This document shows, piece after piece, positions 24,801-37,800 of a DNA stretch of 64,000 nucleotides. The position numbers were made by a program, and so were the translations under genes. Within the stretch, counting starts at the first letter, position 1; the number at the start of each line of letters is the position of its first letter. The notes under the pieces were generated by a model, which saw nothing but the letters and a program-made list of their open reading frames with translations, was not told where the DNA came from and made no database searches. The DNA lies in assembly GCA_013399855.1 (NCBI GenBank), contig VXAY01006198.1:205427-269426 (forward strand), in the 5' to 3' direction. This stretch comes from Oxyruncus cristatus. Its lineage: Eukaryota; Chordata; Aves; Passeriformes; Cotingidae.

Positions 24801-26339
24801 GTGCTGTCAGCAAGTCAAAGCTATCAAGTTCAGCCTCAAGCCCGCCCTAGGATCACTTTGCTGGAGCTGCACGAAGCAATTTAAAAGAACATGCAGCTGG
24901 ACATCAGAGAAATCCAGACCTCCTCAAACATCCAGCATCCATTCATCCATAAAAAGAAGCAATTTGCTCACTTCCAGTAGCACACACCACGGGGGGTGTG
25001 GGTGGGTGTGCACACATGTGGTTAAATAATGTCAGAATAAGGTAAACGCACACAACTGCTTAATAAACTGAAAAACTCAGCACAACATTTCAAAGCAAGT
25101 GTGAGAATGTTTGAGGCTGGAGGTATAAGAGCTGGACTATATTCATTTGTATGCAGATGGCAGCCAAGCATCTAGTGATATCAAAAATCATAAACTTCAA
25201 TTTATGTATATCATTCTATTAAACTTAATTTTAATTTCCTCTTATATACTCTTTCCTTCTCTGAAGCAACAAAGCAAACCTAAAATTAGCAGAGATGTGA
25301 ATTCAGCCCAGCAATGCAATACCCTTGACTGGCAGAGCCTAATGACCATATGAAATTTTATCACTGCATTTAACCCACATCTCAAAGGAAACCATTCCAG
25401 GTCTGAGCACCCTGTGCCATCATATTTGGCACCCATGTCTGAGCACCTGTGTGGCTCTTATGCATCAGGGAGATGGCGCAAGGGGTCCCTGGTAGTTGTT
25501 AAAATGATTGATTGATCCAAAAAACCGATTTGTTCAGGAACCTATGTAGAAAAGACAGAAAAATAACCAAACCATAACAATTTGGAGAACAACTCTTTTT
25601 TTTCAGTATCTAAAGTATGATGAACTCTGAGAGGCCTGAAAGCTACTGTTGCTTCCCAGGATGAACTTGCTCTGGGCACAACCGCAGCCTGTTATAAAGA
25701 GCCTCAGTTTCTGTGCCACAACATCCTGTTTCTACACCACTTACCTTTGGTACATTATAGCTTTACAATGAGTAATTAAAAATATTTGTACTTTGAAGCC
25801 ACTTACGAGATCTTCCAATTACTTATATTAGCGCTCTGGCAAACAGTCAAAGCCTTTTTAATGTTGAGTCAGACTTCTGAGCCTGCATCAAAAAGCTCTC
25901 CAAAGAGCTATTTTGATTTTCTCTACTTCCAGACAATTGAAAGGGCTACCTCATACTCTCCTGATGCCTCACCAGAATCTTTCCTGGGGGAGATGATGTT
26001 CAGGGCTAAAACTGCAAAGCACCATGTCCCACCTCCCAGCACCTATAAAAGGTCCTCAAAGCCATGAGACAGGACAAGAGGCTGAGGAAGGAAGATGTTC
26101 TCATTTATGCCTGAGGCCAGAAGATCCACAGGACAAGACATGCAGAGCTGTGACTCTGTTTGGAGAGGGGTCCAAGGAACAACCCAACTGCCTCCACGAG
26201 CAGAGCTGATGACTCAGTGCCTCAGCACTGCGGCAGCAGTGAGTCAGAGTCCCAGGGAGCAGGGAGGGTGTGTGCTGGATAGGCACTCTGTGGGATGAGT
26301 TCTGAAACAACAGCTCTGGCCACTTCGTGTTGTTGAACG
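24801..26339. other. Unique noncoding DNA, 24.8-26.3 kb
   Basis: Holds a G/T-rich patch near 24,990-25,020 and ordinary AT-rich sequence. The part at 25,790-25,960 contains an AP-1-type tgagtca and has the mixed texture of conserved noncoding DNA. The 93-codon plus frame over it (25,786-26,067) has no domain. No repeat family was seen. Confidence 0.5.
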
Positions 26340-26720
26340 TCTCACAGCAATTTTATATAAATAAGGGTGTTAACTCTACTTGAAATACGGCCAAGGCATC
26401 AAGGTTAAGCTTCCACTGATATAAATTAAATTGGATAAAGTATTAGTCATTTCCTGTCCCAAGCTGTTATGCATTGTGATGTACATTATGAAATAGCAAT
26501 TTTAAACCCAGAAATAGATTGCATTCAGTTTTAATTGAAATAATCTTTATTTTGTAATTAAGCTATTATGTGCCAGAGGAATGATTTGCTTGGGGTTCAT
26601 GCATGAATGTTACAATCTTTATAAAATCCCAAGCTGGATAATGTTTGCTAAGGTTGTTCTTGTGCAAAAAATAAACCCCAGAATTATATAATTATTAAAA
26701 TTAATTTCCTAAGATATTAA
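26340..26720. other. AT-rich homeodomain-core block (candidate CNE)
   Basis: Dense in homeodomain-type cores: ttttaattgaaat near 26,530, gtaattaagct near 26,556, and aaaattaatttcc near 26,697. An Oct/POU-like ttcatgcatgaat lies near 26,598. There is no open frame or repeat. The texture is that of vertebrate developmental enhancers, but conservation must be shown by alignment. Confidence 0.2.
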
Positions 26721-29554
26721 ACAGAAATAGCAGCAATAACAGATACCATCTACTGAAGGGTTTATTTTCAAAACTAAGGCACGTGGGCAAATGCATCCAC
26801 AGATCTAGCAACTCAGAGACCTTAAAATTTTAATGAATTTCACCCAGAAGGCCACATGCAGAATGTGAAAGCCTCGATCTAGCGATTTGTATTTGAAAAC
26901 TTCCCCTCTGAGCCTTCCACCATCACCTCAGACAGCAGGGGAATTTTTCTGCTCTCTCCCATCCAACAGCAGGTCTCCACACCACACCACCATATCTCTT
27001 CCCTGGTAAGCTTTTGGCCAAGGTTAGCAAGTTCCAGATCACGCTCCAGACATTTCCTTTAACTAAACTTCCATCAAACACTGTTTTACTTGGGGTTTTT
27101 GTTTTTAAAGACAGGACTGGTTCTACTTTAAATAGTTTTATGTGTTAAAAATTGTTTTCAGCTACATTGCAAGTGTTCTAAGCCAAAGTAAGTGGAATTT
27201 ACAATCACCTCTGGAGAAAGACTGCCATTAGGAATAAAGTGTGGGTTTATCCATTTTTCATATGTAAGTCAGATTCACTTTGTCAGTCTTGAGATTTGAC
27301 AAAGTATAATTCAGAACGATTCAAGCTCACCTTCCACTGGACTGAGTAATCACATTAGACGAGGAAACATACCCGTGGGTTCTTCAGAACTTACTGCAGT
27401 GCTCCTTAGGAACCTCACAGTGTATGTGCCACTTTATTTTCTCAGTAATACACGGCTGTCATATATAATTGTGTATACAAGACCTACAATGGCATCTCAC
27501 AAATTTCCAGGAGCAGAGACTTGCAGTTTAGAAAGGGAAACTGTTGAGTATTAACCTTGCTAATGTTTCCAGAGGCCATGGAGTCGTTGCACGGGCTATG
27601 GAACAGCGAGTGGAGGTGTGCAGGGCTGTGTGAGCGCCCCAGCACACAGACAGCAGCTGGTGTCATCTTCCTTGACCCTTCTGTTGGCAGCATTGTTCCT
27701 AAAAGACACTGCCTCTAAGGTGATGTCTCAGCATTGCATTCTTAATGAGTTGATTTTTCTGACAGTGGTGCTGCTTCTTAGATATAATACAGTAGATGAA
27801 AGACCTTTAAAGGTACCGTGTGTGACACAGTTTAATTTGGCTAAAAGATAAGGGTTTTTTAAGAAAAATGACAAGTGTATGAATGAATTCAGTAGTACGG
27901 GAGGTAGAATGGCAATTAAAAACAAGCCAGGAAGAAAGCAAAGGTTTATTTCAAAGTTAAATTTCTTAAGAAAATAATCATGTTCTCTTTTCTACAAGGA
28001 TATCATCCTAGATTTTTGCCTAAAAATTAGCATACTATGATGAGAGAATACAAATGCAATCCACTCATGCGCTGATATTTTTTCCCTGGAATTTTTTTTT
28101 TGTTTGTTTGTTTTCATTTGAGTTTTTCCCTAACCCTATGTTCAAATGTATTTTTTGCATCACACATTAAAATATGATAACCTTTCTGATAAAAAGAAGT
28201 ACCCTCTTATGTGAGTTAATATAATTCTGAGAAGAATGACTTTGACCAATTGGTGTAGTGGCTCACTGCACTAGTGAACAAGGGTTTCTGCATCCAGTGG
28301 TCCACAGTCTGAATGCTATGCAGGCTGAATAAGGAGATGAATTTAAAATGTGTAAATGACAAGTTTGAAACTTGACTGAGTCAGACAAAAGATGCTATAT
28401 TTAACACTGTGCCCTCTAATTTTAGACCACTTTTTTTTTTTTTGTCAGTTGAACAGAATATTTACAAGTGGCTTACAATTGTCTTTAGCTGTTCAATTTT
28501 TCCTGGGTCTAAAACTGAAAACATGAAAAAGTGGGTGATGATAATTAAGATAAAAATGTATTTAAATATATTGTAGGAAGATTCTTAATTAATTACAAGA
28601 TAGGGTAAAAATTAATGGAACCAAGTTTTGAAGAACAGCATATGAAAATGTAATTTACACAGTTTTATAGAAGGCTAATCAAATATTACTCAGTTTATCT
28701 TTGATCCTTCTGATATACTCCTTAGGGCCTTCTCAGTACAGTACATCAGTCACCTTCTTGCTTGACTAAGAGGGACTGTGGCCTTTTTATTTTATTTATA
28801 TTTTAAAATATAGAAAATATCACACCACAATAAAGCAATCAACCAGTAGCCTATATGCTCCAGTAGCTGGAAAAGATAGAAAGTCAGTGAGTAGATAATT
28901 ATTCAAGGTCAAACCTTTCTAGTGTGGTGCCAGAAAAAAAGCAAATAGTGAGGGTTAGCCAATACTTCACAAACACTTGTTTAAGGATTTCCTAATTACT
29001 ATAAGTGGTTCCTCTGGCCCTGGCACTTAAAAAGGCAGCTGTATATGCATGATGTCATCCCTTCTGCCCATTATCTCTGCAGTAAATTTAGAGGATTAAG
29101 AAGCAAGTAAGACTGAATAGTCAAAATAATGACAATTTTTCATGTTTCCTACCATTAAAAGTTAATTACAGGGAAAAAGGCAAAGTAAAACATGGATGCA
29201 ATTAACTACTAAAATATATTTGAACACTTTTGCCCAAAAATTAGTGAAGTGTTTAAAGCCCCCATGCATACAGCATGGCCTCATCACAGCACAGTTACTG
29301 TTAACTTAGAGTATTAAAGATATGGAGATAATCACTATCTGATCAGCAAAAAATAAACCCAAGTGCTTTAAATGTCCTGGAGCAAATTGCACAGGTAATA
29401 TTCACTAGCCTGGCACATCTGTGACAGTGCATGTTGCTGTTCATGGCTGGAATACAAAATCCACAGCGTTTGTAGTCAGAATGTTGTGAGAGATGCAACA
29501 AAGACACTGTAATATTTGCTTACTGAGATGCTGAAATTAATACACCTGCTGATG
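26721..29554. other. Unique noncoding DNA, 26.7-29.6 kb
   Basis: AT-rich, with T13 at 28,431-28,443 and a T-run with gttt units near 28,090-28,110. Open frames are at most 90 codons and featureless. No transposon remnant was recognised before the CR1 tail at 29,555. Confidence 0.55.
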
Positions 29555-29678
29555 GAATCAGGGATTGTTCCTTCAAGTGGAAGGTGTTCCTGACATAGTG
29601 AGCAGGGGGAGGGGGATGGAATTAGATGATCTTTAAGGTCCCTTCCAACAAAAACCATTCTATAATCTGTGATTAACT
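29555..29678 (+). mobile_element. CR1 LINE 3'-end fragment
   Basis: The sequence agtggaaggtgttcctgac, then gatctttaaggtcccttcc, then aaccattctataatctgtga matches the end of the avian CR1 3' UTR in order and orientation. CR1 is the dominant LINE of birds and other sauropsids. Almost all copies are 5'-truncated, as here, with no ORF2 sequence. CR1 ends in short repeats rather than poly-A, and the degenerate attctataatctgtgatt fits that. Divergence (for example tagtgagcagg in place of a CCATGGCAGG-like core) suggests an old, inactive copy. Confidence 0.9.
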
Positions 29679-30933
29679 TCCTTGTATGCACCCTGAGCAG
29701 TGGCATCATGCCAAAACAGATGATGAGTTTTGAAGGCCTCCAATGCAATCTGGCACTTATGGTTAGTAATCTCAGTCCCCCCTCTCCTTTGCTTGCAACT
29801 CTGCCCTGCCCTTCTCCTTGAGATCATCAGAGCAGACCTCTCATTCCTGCCAGGTGATTATCATTTCCATGAATTTTAGGATCTGCTCCTTACCCACCAG
29901 GATTTCCTCCCATATTCCATAGGCTCTATGTCATCCATGTCTATGAGAATGTCCCCAGTGCTCAGACTGGATATGGGTCATGCTCAAGGCTCTGTTAGGT
30001 CACCTGTCAGCACACAAACTAATTTCCCCTTTATTTCTTTCTACGTGCTGGGGAACCTAACACAGGAGCTACTCCAAGGAACGTGACCTGAGGTAGCTGT
30101 AGCACTGTATAAAAGAGTGTCTCCAATCAAATCACTCTTTGTAAGCAGCTCCAGAATTAAAATGCAGCTCCTCAAATATTTCCTTTCCTTTGTTTCTAGA
30201 GATACTCACTACCATTTTTACAATTTTTGAAAAATTAGTTTATCAGGTGCCGCAGTGTAGAGCCCAGATATGGGTTCATCACACACAGTCACTTTCCAGG
30301 TCCCACTCTCTGCCTGTGTGGGAAGTTCTGAAAAATTAACTTTTCTGCTGCCATCCCTCTTTCTTATTTTCTACTAGTGGAAGCTGCTCGTCAGCACTGG
30401 TCATTTCTATGTTCACTTTCTATTTGCTCTTGAAAAGGCAGCTGGTGAAACAGTGCTCCTGATTTGATATTGTCAACTTCAGTCTTACACAGTCTCAGTC
30501 TTTGGCACGATTGATTATTGCATGGTCATTCTCTTCTTTATTTTTTTCCCTCCTGTTTCCCTCAATTGACAGCTACATTCCAGGTTACCATTTCAGCCTG
30601 TATGCCCAGTAAAATTCCTCTCCCGCCTGTCCACTTCCAGCAGAAGTATCTGAATGCTGCCAAGAATACTCTATTTTAATAACACATCAGAAGTTCATGT
30701 CAACATTATAAGTCAATTTATTATGCAGTGATGTCTAGCTCAAGCTAGATTTGTCCTGTTGTCTGCAGCTTCAGATAACAGTCACCAATTCTATTTCTCT
30801 GCTACGTGTTTCCTACCTAGTGAAAAAGCACTGACTGGTTTTCTTGGATCAAATTTATTTTACATCCTGAAACTACCAATATTATTTCCCAGCTGCCACT
30901 GTCTCCCAGCATAAGGACAGATCTGCGTAGCTT
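29679..30933. other. Noncoding or heavily decayed DNA next to an env-like remnant
   Basis: T/C-rich on the plus strand. Minus-strand frames beyond the stop at 30,934 contain frequent stops and no clear transmembrane-subunit motif. If the neighbouring remnant is a retroviral envelope gene, its 3' half and LTR would lie here, but I could identify neither. A plus-strand tataaaag at about 30,107 is isolated and in the opposite orientation. Confidence 0.35.
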
Positions 30934-31495
30934 CTACCACAATCTCTTAACCACATAGTCTCTTCTACCACAGTTCTCCCTGCTAGGGATTGTGAAATTG
31001 GTTGTTGTCTGCAGGCATGTACAGTGTCCAGTTGTGGTCATCTTGGTAATATCTGGTCTAGGAAACATTGCTTGGTCTGGATCCTGGACAAGAAATACTC
31101 CTCTCTTAATGCAGGACATTCTGTCAGTTTGTATTTGAGTACCTTCTACCAACTAAACATAATTTTGTGTTGTTCCTGTACAAAGGTGAGATATTCCTGA
31201 AACCAAAAGCTTCTAAGTAAAATCCAGTTTCTGCATCCATACTGGTGCACACCCATTTCATCAGGAGCACTGTGGGACACTCACTGCTACACCATTCACT
31301 GCTTTCCTTTTCACAGGTGACGCTGGGCAGTGCCTGCACACAGATCCCCTTCCACCTATCCATGGAAGTCCTGTGAGCACCCTCCACTGCAGCACAAAGA
31401 AGAGAGAAAGCAACGAAGGTTGTGGCTACATGTTTGCCAGATTTACTGAAACCACTGGAGGCTTTTCTATTGTCTTCCAGGAGTGATGGGTCAAA
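30934..31495 (-). pseudogene. Secreted/envelope-like coding remnant, frameshifted
   Basis: On the minus strand a frame is open from 31,495 to the stop at 31,124 with no early ATG. A hydrophobic stretch coded at about 31,388-31,420 (reading TTFVAFSLLCAA) looks like a signal peptide. Downstream come several cysteines and two N-glycosylation sequons (NIS, NNT). The coding character then moves to a second frame that is open to a TAG at 30,934-30,936, with another sequon (NFT). That arrangement suggests a frameshift and a stop in an old gene for a secreted or membrane glycoprotein. A retroviral envelope surface subunit is one reading, given decayed retroelements nearby. I see no cleavage site, fusion peptide, transmembrane unit or LTR, so the family is not established. 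Confidence 0.28.
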
Positions 31496-31764
31496 CTAGA
31501 AATTAATTTCTAAATATGAAAGAAATGAGACTCCTGGCCTAGGAGTAAGCTTTCAAAGCAACCCAAACAAGCCCATCTTTATTTCTTCTTACAGTAAAAG
31601 CCACTTTGCTTCCTCAGATATCAGCACACGCAACTTTTGCAAATCCCTGCCAACCTCCCAGACACACTGCTGTGCACACAGCAACTTGGCAGAAAGGAAA
31701 CAAAGGGAAATGAATGCTGCCATGTTTAGTATGAAAACTAAATGTCTTGCACAGATGCACATGC
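31496..31764. other. Unclassified DNA between remnant and CR1-like scrap
   Basis: Two overlapping minus-strand frames (69 and 74 codons, 31,589-31,823) share the same bases in different phases and look like chance. No feature is recognised. Confidence 0.4.
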
Positions 31765-31850
31765 CATAAGGGAATGTTAGACCTAGTCTGACCTCCTGCA
31801 CCAGAGAGACCATAAAACATCATCCAGCTTCCTCGTGCCCTGTTTTGATG
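31765..31850 (-). mobile_element. Old CR1-like fragment
   Basis: The plus strand reads ctagtctgacctcctgca, then agaccataaaacatcatcc. This resembles the antisense of the 3' end of older sauropsid CR1 subfamilies. The element would therefore be in minus orientation. It is short and diverged, and the terminal repeat motif is not preserved. Confidence 0.45.
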
Positions 31851-34800
31851 AGATGCATGTACAAATCCAAACGGGAAAACACTTACATATAAGCTTTAGG
31901 ACATCTTATGCACAGAATGACTCCTGCTTTTTATGCTCTTTCAACATATAAAACTGTCTCTGCAAGAAAAAGTCATACTTCCTAAGCTGACCGAAAACAT
32001 ATTTCTAATAATAAATATTCCACCTATGGAGAAGCTGTAGGATATATGTATTTAATAGTTTCATGGTTCCAGTGCCTACCCAGTCTCTACCTTTGATGTC
32101 ATTGCTGCTACTTCTCTCTCTCCAGGATCCCACTCTGGTCAGACAGATCTGGATGTAGACACTGCACTAGAAAAGGATCCTGTGCCATTGCTGAGAACTA
32201 AACGTGAATCAACAGACCCTTCCCCATTGTGGTAGGGTGGTGACAAATAGAAAACCAAAGGAGTAAGAGAGAAGGAGGCAACAATCCCCGCTGAGCTCTG
32301 CTCAGACAGCTGCAGCACAAGATCCCTTTATGTAGACAGTGCCTGAAGAGTAAATACTGATGGAGAAAACAGAAAATGTGGGGAAAACCGAAGCAAGGGA
32401 CAGCCAGGCATGCAAGAAGGAACAGGAGATGAGACAGCATTGTGGATAAGAGCAGAGACGAAAGGTCAGAGACCTGAAACTTGACTGAAACTAAGCACAG
32501 GACATGGAAACTACTCCATGTTTTATACTACATATAAAACAAAAGGACAAGGGGGAAATGATGTATCAATCGACATCATCTACCATTACATAGATGCATT
32601 TACGGGATACTATTTCAGATTGAGCAACATAAGACCATTCAAGCACACAAGAATATAGAATAAGTTGTTCCAGCTCTAAGTAAAATAGAAATTACTCAGT
32701 CTGGTGCAGTTCTGTTCAGACACATCCGAGGCAAAGGAAAGATACACCCATGTACTACCCCTCGCCCCCTACACCCCCTCTGCTCAATTCCTCCTTACAC
32801 AACCATGAAGGTTCTGCTAACCTGGCCAAAAGTATTAACAGGTGAACAATAAGGGGGCAAAGCAAGCACATTAACACAGAGAGGTGGCATTAGGAAAAAA
32901 CAGATCTTTTGCTCTGATTTGGTGTGGGTTATGCCTCAGAAAAAAGCAAGTTTTCCTGGCAAATTCACACCGTTAATTCAGGGTGTATGGAACTGCTTTA
33001 GCCATCACCCAAAGGTCAAGAACAGTGCAATCAAGGGCATAAACCAGCACAGCAAGGATGACTTTTATGGTGCAGAAACAGAAAGAGTAAGATTCCATGC
33101 CCTCTCATGGAGAATAAGAAGAGGAAGTTTTATGCTACAATCGGCTTTTGAAAAGTGACATGTTTTCGATCCAGCATCCAAAATATTTAGCTTTTCCCAT
33201 TGCCTTCCCTGGCTTTGGATCTCTGTGTGGCACTATCCCTGATATCTTAATGGATGCGATTTTGGCAGAAAATAATTCACTCTGAAAAAATTCCACACTA
33301 GCATTAGCTTAGCTGAAAAATAACCCCTTAAAAAAAAAAAACACATCACGGGAAATAAGCAGATTTTGAAATTATATAGTTCATGCTATAACAGTAATAA
33401 AATAGCAAAATTAAGGGGCCTTTTTTATTTATAAGTAACAGCTTTCTTCTACCTTTTATAATGTCCACCTCTTAGCATAACAAAGCTTTTCATAGCTTAC
33501 TAATGGCTCCCTGTCACTAGTGCTGAGAACTATTATCACTGCTCTGCCCCTTCACATGGGCCTTTCAAACATCACTGTTTCACTTAATTCTTTCACCTCC
33601 TTCAGTTCAAATGCAATAAAAACCTTTCACTGGCTGACAACTAGAAAGGCAGAACAGCCTCCAACTGCTGTATAATTCAGGAGGGCTCTTTCTCATTTTA
33701 ATTGGCTGCCTAATTGGAATGTTTATGGGTTCTGCGATAGCTTGGGATGAAAAGGCAGGGTGAGCAATTATGTGCTCAGCATTCCTATCTGGCAGAGTTA
33801 ATAGTTTTTTTTTTTAAAGAAAAGCTAAAGTTCACTGGAATGCCATGTTTTTGTTCTCGAAGAAATACCTTGATTTGAAACAATGTAATCCCCAAGTCAG
33901 AAATTATGTCAAGCTGTGCTTATCCAGTAGCAAGTTTGAGCTTTTGGAAGCCTCTTTGCTCCTTTTTGATGTTAGCATAACATGAAGAACAGGAGGCTAT
34001 CTGGTGGCTGTCAAGTTTTTAACTGCTTGCTCTCTCACTGGCTGGAGATAAGATGTAAGCAGAGCACTTGATGGACTTGATTAATTCTCTGGAACGAAGG
34101 TTTGTCTTTCTTGGCTCAATGAATGACTTCATTCTAGTAGATGAGGTCACCCAAGTCAAGGCAATAAAGTTTCTGATATTCACATGAAAGCTAGTTTTCA
34201 AAGCTGCCAGCCCCTAAAAAGAGAAGCACAAGTGTTTTCTCATTTACCTACATTCTAGTGGCAACATCCAGCCTGCTGCCCTATCTGTCCTCTCCAGCAC
34301 AGGACTGTGCTTCAGCTGAAGAGCAGTTCTAACACAAGATGAGATTTAAAGGAAAGGGGGGAAAAAAAAGAAAAAAGACATTTTATCTTTTTATTTGAAG
34401 AAACAAAGATTTTTGTCAAGTGATTTGTCAAAATACCAACAGGAAGAGAAAAATTAATTTCTAGCTTTTTAGCCTGACCAGTACAGTTTAATTTTCCTCC
34501 CCTCCCACACCACCTCTGTGTCATTCCAGTTGCAAACCTCTGGGGCCAAAGAGCAGCTCTGTGGTCCCCTTACAGTGCACCGTGCAACTGCATTTGCGTT
34601 TCAGAGCGAGAACCCAACTGCTGCAAACACAAGGAGCAAACACAGAAGGAGGCTGTGCTCTTCGTGATATTCTTGCATGCTTTGAGCTTTAAGAGTGAGT
34701 TTATAGACTGTCCTTCACAAAGCAGTCCAGTCTTCTCTGTCTTTCCTTTCCCTCTTTTAATAAATACCATTTAGTTTAAAAATGGTGAAAAGAGCTGACT

Positions 34801-37800
34801 TGCTTTGCTGTCCAAATTCTCACAATACTCTGTGCTAGGAGCTCTATTAATCTTGCACTTTTTGCTTTTCAAAACCATGCAAATGATAAGTAGTCTCTCC
34901 AATACTCACTAAAACCTAGGAAATGTAGTAACAACCCATACAAGAGGATTCAGTCTAGTCTGATGTACGGATTTGTTTTTTTCAGGTAACCTGAAACTCC
35001 TTTGTGTAATATGAGGGACTCTAACTCATTCTATGCTCCTTCTTTCCAGTTAAATTTGTCCTTGCCTCTAAGTAAAAGAGCACTCACAGTCCTGTGGATT
35101 ATTAGGCTTGTTATTCAAGCATTTGAAGCTTCTTTCTGGATCAGTCTCCTAACCTATACTTCTGTTCCTGTGCTGCAGTCCTCCAGCACATGCAGTTACA
35201 CTTGGAGCATGGGGATGGACAGGAGCATCCACCTCTGGCACAAATGCAACTAAAATGCCAGCCAAAGCAGATGTGCCAGATCTCTGCCAACTGGTGATCT
35301 CACACAAGAAAAAGGGCTGCAAGCTACAGAGGTTTGGGGGCACTGTGATCTTTTTCTAAATGGTTTCATAGGTACCACAGAGAAATTAGAAGGGTTCCCA
35401 TTAAACTATGGAGGTGAAGTTTTAGCCCAGCTTTTATTGCCATCTGGAGCCTGGAAACCTGTGGAAGCAGCGCCTCATTTGGGAGGTCAGGAGCCTGTAC
35501 CACATCAGAGAGCCCAGTTCTGCCTAGAACATACTTAGGAAATGTTGACTTGGCGCATGCCAGGAGGTATTTCTGGCCACAATATCTCCTCAGAAATTCT
35601 CTCCAAAGGACTCATTTTCAGATTCACATACATCAGTTCAGCGTCCAAATGATACAAAAACAAAATATGACAAGTCATATCCTTGCCAGTATAGATGTAG
35701 TTAGCCTGTAAGAAGCCAATATAGCAATTAAAAAAAAAAACACTTTAAAATAAGCTGTCGAGTAAACAACACCCATTCTTAAACTAATGTTTGTTCACAT
35801 TTACCTAAAGATTGTGACTTTCAGATATTAAGAATATCAGAGGAAAAATCTGATTGCTCAAGATGTCCATCTCATTTTATGGGCAAAGGCGATTCAGAAA
35901 ACCCCATATGTTTGGTAAGTGTCCAAACATGTGGACGCTTATGCAAACCAACAATTCTTTGAAGTACACTGCTTTCTAAAGTCCAGGCTGAAACCTAAAA
36001 TTTAATAATCAACAAAACAGGCAGAGCTAAGTCAGGAACTCTTTGCTAAACTCTGCAGGACTGGGATGTGAGAGGAGGCGTCTCTCTGAAGTGACATTAT
36101 AGGCCCAGATGTGTTGTAAGAGAATAAGAGTCTGTCTTAAGATGGCCTGTGGACCCTGTGAACTTCCTTGTTTCGTGACTTTAAAGCAAGAAGAAAAATA
36201 AATAATGAAACATATTAAAGTCATTATTGTAGCTGTGTGCGCCTTCTGAAGGTTTGGGTTTTTAAAAGCTCCAACCTTTGAAAAAAGTGCTCAGTGAAAT
36301 TAAAGGCAGCAAATCTATACTGAAATGTATTTTTATATACTACCAAATTTACATGTGGAACTCATTGTCACAAGATATTATTAAAGCCAAGAGCTTAGCA
36401 GGATTCAAAATGGCTTAGAAATTTATGTGAATAATAAGAACATCTACAGTTAGACCAGAAAGGAAAAAGACATTTAGAAGTGACACTAAAACTCAGACTT
36501 GAGGGCATAAGCCAATTCCTAGATGCACTGTGTTAGGGAGAAAATCCCCAATTGACACTTTTTCCATAGCTGTCCATTACAGGTTTCTTTGTACCTTTCT
36601 GTAAGCATCTGGTGCAGACCAATGTCAGCAAGTCCACCCAAATCTCAGCCAGTCCAGCAGGTGTTATGTTCTTAACGTAAAACTCTTTTTAATGTAAAGC
36701 TGTCATGAAATGTTTTGAAAAGACTGCTTATTCCTTGCCTAATCCTATAGCATTTGGCAGCTCTTAAAAAGGGTAATGGATATTCCACAGAACTTCATAC
36801 ATCCACCAAGAAGAGGGCAGTCATTCTCAGTATTTTCTTATGTCTTGTGCCAGGACCTTTTCCCCTCTAAGTGGCATCAGACTACGTGGGTCTGTATGTA
36901 CGTTCCACCCCAAAACACCTCACTCTTCTGCAAAACCTCCAGAGTTTCACAACACAGCTGAAAAGTCCCACAATGCAGAGCACGACACACCACTCCCAGA
37001 TCCCAGCAGAGTCCAAAGAGTGGGAGTGCTCAAGGAATCTGCAGTTGTAAGCAAAGCCTTATGAGTGCTACGGATCGGCACTACAGAAAAGGTCAAACGA
37101 ATGAGTGCTGTGAGGCAGTGAAATTATGCACTTTCCTCAATTAAACACCTGAAAGGTATTTATGTTGCTAATGATCTGGAAATACATGTTGACACAAACA
37201 TAGCATTTGCTACTAATAAGCGTGCGTGTTTGTAGGAGGAAAATTGTGGCCTCTCTCTTTTTTCCATAAACTTCGCCTGCCTTATTCTAGCCATCAGAGT
37301 TTGATCTTTGCTGATGTTTAAATACCAAATAAAATTATTTTTCTTCTTGGAATAAAATATCAGGAATGTGATAACATATTCAGAAGAAAAGTCAAAATGA
37401 CCCTTAAAAAAGGAATGCATAAACTCTAGAATTGAATTTATGCTACTTAGCATCACATTAAAAATATTCAAAATATAAATCAAAATTCAAGGGTATAACT
37501 TATATTCAATTTCAAATTTATGGCATTTTAAAATAGGATGATTTCCTTAAATGTGCAATAAATTTGGTTTTGTGGAATTGCACATGCCACCTTATCATGA
37601 CAGTTGCTTTATCTACACAGTCCACTGAAGCCTAGTCACTTTATATAATCTGAATTCACAAATCAACTGTCGTCTTCACTTCACTGATTCATTGCTGATG
37701 GGCCTTTCACAAGGTAAAAAATCCTTTCCAAGTTGACAAGAGTAATAAATGGAGAGGTGAGAGCTGCCTCTCCATCCTGCTGTTCTATTGTGCTGCCAAT

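Noticed and set aside
30105..30120. tataaaagag as a TATA box of an LTR or gene promoter
   Set aside because: No LTR boundaries, initiator or downstream gene, and it is on the strand opposite to the nearby env-like remnant.
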